Positions 7,588 to 9,662 of a stretch of DNA of 9,662 nucleotides are shown piece after piece; the first letter of the stretch is position 1; each line of letters opens with the position of its first letter. The notes beneath the pieces are model-generated. The model did not search any database. It was not told where the DNA came from and saw only the letters and a list, made by a program, of their open reading frames with translations. Origin of the DNA: JBFLVQ01 sp040758525 (GTDB taxonomy: Bacteria > Acidobacteriota > Blastocatellia > Chloracidobacteriales > JADJPF01); assembly GCA_040758525.1 (NCBI GenBank), contig JBFLVQ010000355.1, positions 1 to 9,662 on the forward strand. The letters run 5' to 3'. Position numbers and translations under genes: made by a program.

Positions 7588-9662
7588 ATGAAGAGAATCT
7601 CATTAGGGATTCACGTTCATGCTGAACCAGAACGATTAAAAGCAACACTTGCGAGTGTAAAGGCAAATACTTCGCACAAAATAGAAATTCTTCTTTTACC
7701 TGATGGTGCCAATAAAGTAACAGAGACAGCGCTTGCCGAACTCAGCGATTTACGCCAATCTGCTGTGTCAAAACCTAGCGGTGTTGCAGCATGTTTTAAT
7801 CGTCTGGTAACAATAAGTAATGCCGATATTATTGTGCTACTTGAGAGCGGCTCGCTGGTTGGCCCACAATGGTTAGATTATTTACTGGCTGCATTTGATA
7901 TAGATCCAAGCAATGGTCTTGCTGGTCCGACAACAAATTCTGCTTGGAATGAGCAATGTGTTTATCCAGAAAGTGGTAACTCGATGGATGATATTGCTCG
8001 CACCGCACGTCAGGCCGCATTAAGATTTGGAAATCAAGTACGCGTTCTTGAGCCACTCTATAGCCTTGCTGATTTCTGCTACGTTGTTAAGCGAGAGGTA
8101 ATTGAGAAGGTAGGGGCGGCAGATGAAGACTATGGTCTGGGGCCTTGCTGGGAGATGGACTATAACATTCGTGCGGCGCGTGCAGGGTTTCGCGGTGTAT
8201 GGGTTTGTGCGGCTTACGTGCACCGCTCACCATTTACAACACGTCGAAAGCTTGAAGAAGCAAATCGATTTGAGGTGAGTAAGCATCTTTATCAAGATAA
8301 GTTCTGTGGTGCACGTCTGCGTAGAGAAAAATTGGATTATAGAATCCACTGTCGTGGAGATGCCTGTGCAAATTTTGCACCTAAAGATCTAATTCAGCTA
8401 TATAGACCTTTTTCTGAAATTACACAAGCTGAGCTATCTTCTATAACAGAACAGGTCAAAGAGCAGACTTCTACATACACTCCAGACTTTAAGCCTTATT
8501 CCCAAGTTACTGTAGAGAATGAGCCGCTTATCAGTTGTATCATGCCAACATACAATCGGCGCAGTTTTATTCCACAAGCAATTCGATGCTTTTTAAGGCA
8601 GGACTATTCAAATTCAGAGCTAATAGTTATTGATGATGGAACTGATTCGATTGCCGAATGTGTACCTCAAAACGGACGTATACGCTATATTCGTCTTGAT
8701 AAAAAGCTCTCCATTGGAGCAAAGCGGAATTTTGCTTGTGCACAAGCTTATGGTGATCTGATTGTTCATTGGGATGATGATGACTGGTATCCATCTTGGC
8801 GGTTACGAGCACAACTACAATCATTGGTTAATCACAGAGCAGATTTATGTGGCAGCAGTCAGATATTCTATTATGATGCCGCTAATGATCGCGGTTGGGA
8901 GTATAAATATAGTGCTCCTGGAACAAAATGGGTAGGTGGCAATACGCTAGCATATCGTAAGAGTTTCTGGGAACAGAATAAATTCTCTGATGTACAGATG
9001 GGTGAAGATTCAATCTTTTTATGGAACAGCACAGGCAAAATAATTGCTGACTTAGCAGAGCCAGCGCTTTGTGTCGCGATGTTGCACTCTGGTAATACCA
9101 GCCCTAAAAATACTTCTGGAGTTTTCTGGCATTCTCAACCAAGTCTACGTATACATGAGTTGTTAGGAGAAGATCTACATTTTTATCGTGCCATTCGTTC
9201 TGCAGGAAATTTTAGTGAATGGCCGCTAGTGTCATGTATTATGCCAACCTATAACCGGCGAGCATTTATCCCACTGACACTACAACTGTTTCTCAATCAA
9301 GACTATCCAAACAAAGAATTGGTGATTGTTGATGATGGCAATGATTCTATTCGAGATTTAACCGCTAATATCGCTGATGTACATTATTTTCATCTGCCAT
9401 CACGCACCTCCATAGGAGCAAAGCGTAACTTCGCTTTTCAACAGGCACATGGTGAAATTATCGCTCACTGGGATGATGATGATTGGTATGCACCAGATCG
9501 CCTGCGCTATCAAGTAATGCCAATTTTATTGGGCAAAGCCGATATAACAGGACTAGAGAATGCATTTGTGTTGCAACTACCGCAGGGAGAGTTCTGGACA
9601 GTTAGCCAGCTTCTTCATCAACAGATGTTTGTCGGTAATATTCATGGAGGGACATTGGTTTT
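7588..9662 (+). CDS. Multi-domain family-2 glycosyltransferase (3' partial, at least three GT2 domains)
   Basis: The frame is open from ATG 7588 to the window end (691 complete codons, no stop). Domain 1 (residues 1-about 290) is a divergent GT2 of the rhamnosyltransferase-like kind: SLGIHVHAEPERLKATLASV, then LLESGSLVGPQWLDYLL, and GPCWEMDYNIRAARAGFRG. Its DxD position reads E86-S-G88, so metal binding there may be altered or lost. Domain 2 (about 313-545) has all classical GT2 features: PTYNRR, D349-D350-G351, SIGAKRN, WDDDDWY (395-401) and the catalytic-base-like GED at 472-474. Domain 3 (from 546) repeats these 233 residues later: D582-D583-G584 and WDDDDWY (628-634). It is cut by the window edge before its own GED. 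No membrane helix or signal peptide is seen, so it is probably cytoplasmic or membrane-peripheral, adding several sugars to one acceptor. Sugar donors and acceptor are unknown. It follows the NPCBM-GT fusion by 17 bp and probably acts in the same pathway. Confidence 0.85.
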   Translation, partial: MKRISLGIHVHAEPERLKATLASVKANTSHKIEILLLPDGANKVTETALAELSDLRQSAVSKPSGVAACFNRLVTISNADIIVLLESGSLVGPQWLDYLLAAFDIDPSNGLAGPTTNSAWNEQCVYPESGNSMDDIARTARQAALRFGNQVRVLEPLYSLADFCYVVKREVIEKVGAADEDYGLGPCWEMDYNIRAARAGFRGVWVCAAYVHRSPFTTRRKLEEANRFEVSKHLYQDKFCGARLRREKLDYRIHCRGDACANFAPKDLIQLYRPFSEITQAELSSITEQVKEQTSTYTPDFKPYSQVTVENEPLISCIMPTYNRRSFIPQAIRCFLRQDYSNSELIVIDDGTDSIAECVPQNGRIRYIRLDKKLSIGAKRNFACAQAYGDLIVHWDDDDWYPSWRLRAQLQSLVNHRADLCGSSQIFYYDAANDRGWEYKYSAPGTKWVGGNTLAYRKSFWEQNKFSDVQMGEDSIFLWNSTGKIIADLAEPALCVAMLHSGNTSPKNTSGVFWHSQPSLRIHELLGEDLHFYRAIRSAGNFSEWPLVSCIMPTYNRRAFIPLTLQLFLNQDYPNKELVIVDDGNDSIRDLTANIADVHYFHLPSRTSIGAKRNFAFQQAHGEIIAHWDDDDWYAPDRLRYQVMPILLGKADITGLENAFVLQLPQGEFWTVSQLLHQQMFVGNIHGGTLV
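8524..8817 (+). repeat. Tandem GT2 catalytic unit, copy A
   Basis: This codes for residues 313-410, from PLISCIMPTYNRR through WDDDDWYPSWRLRAQL. It aligns without gaps to copy B, 699 bp (233 codons) downstream, with roughly 55-60% identical residues by hand. DNA identity is highest over the PTYNRR, GAKRN and HWDDDDW blocks. The two copies probably arose by internal duplication within the gene. Confidence 0.8.
9223..9516 (+). repeat. Tandem GT2 catalytic unit, copy B
   Basis: This codes for residues 546-643, from PLVSCIMPTYNRR through WDDDDWYAPDRLRYQV, and is the second copy of the unit at 8524. All core motifs are kept, so both units look active. The sites that shape the acceptor pocket around the DDDD block differ (PSW versus APD). 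Confidence 0.8.

Noticed and set aside
7829..8223. Short reverse-strand frames opposite the GT2 gene
   Set aside because: The + strand frame encodes clear GT2 motifs across this stretch, and the reverse products are low in recognisable structure.
1..9662. Cyanobacterial HIP1 palindrome (GCGATCGC) as a lineage marker
   Set aside because: I found no copy when reading through. Its absence in 9.7 kb argues weakly against HIP1-rich cyanobacteria but does not settle the phylum.

Overview
The window carries four large genes, all on the + strand and tightly packed. Gaps are 23, 79 and 17 bp, so no gene-free stretch exceeds 300 bases. No tRNA, rRNA, CRISPR array, insertion sequence or origin was seen. 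The first gene is cut by the left edge and the last by the right edge. Base composition is moderately AT-rich (about 40-45% G+C by eye) and looks uniform throughout, so all four genes look native to the same genome. This is a bacterial accessory locus. From memory of the protein families, relatives occur beside phage-tail-like or extracellular contractile injection system (eCIS) genes in phyla such as Chloroflexota, Cyanobacteriota, Myxococcota and Actinomycetota. The low G+C argues against a typical actinomycete, and the phylum cannot be fixed from this window.

Left half (2-5490), structural-looking proteins. The first gene is the C-terminal part of a protein with a conserved module (GRIAF, YRYGF, GGGEY) followed by a right-handed beta-helix-like section and a conserved tail. 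It resembles the large baseplate-adjacent proteins of tail-like loci. It is followed by a 1407-residue mosaic: a DUF6519-type N-terminus, a module with the signature LHGWGIVCGL, a beta-propeller, a cysteine-rich section and a C-terminal coiled coil, with Ser/Pro linkers between parts. Neither protein shows an enzyme active site, and both look like parts of a large assembly.

Right half (5570-9662), sugar-transfer enzymes. After a 79-bp gap holding a perfect 11-bp hairpin comes a 666-residue fusion of an NPCBM-like carbohydrate-binding module, a GT8-like glycosyltransferase and a SAM-methyltransferase-like domain. Seventeen bases later begins a multi-domain family-2 glycosyltransferase. It has one divergent GT2 domain followed by two tandem copies of a classical GT2 domain with a period of exactly 233 residues, and it is still open at the window end.

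Working model (inference): the locus builds a tail-like or surface structure and, from the same transcript or an adjacent one, makes enzymes that could glycosylate it or a co-displayed surface glycan. No sheath, tube, ATPase or baseplate core gene lies in the window, so the eCIS link rests on family resemblance only.
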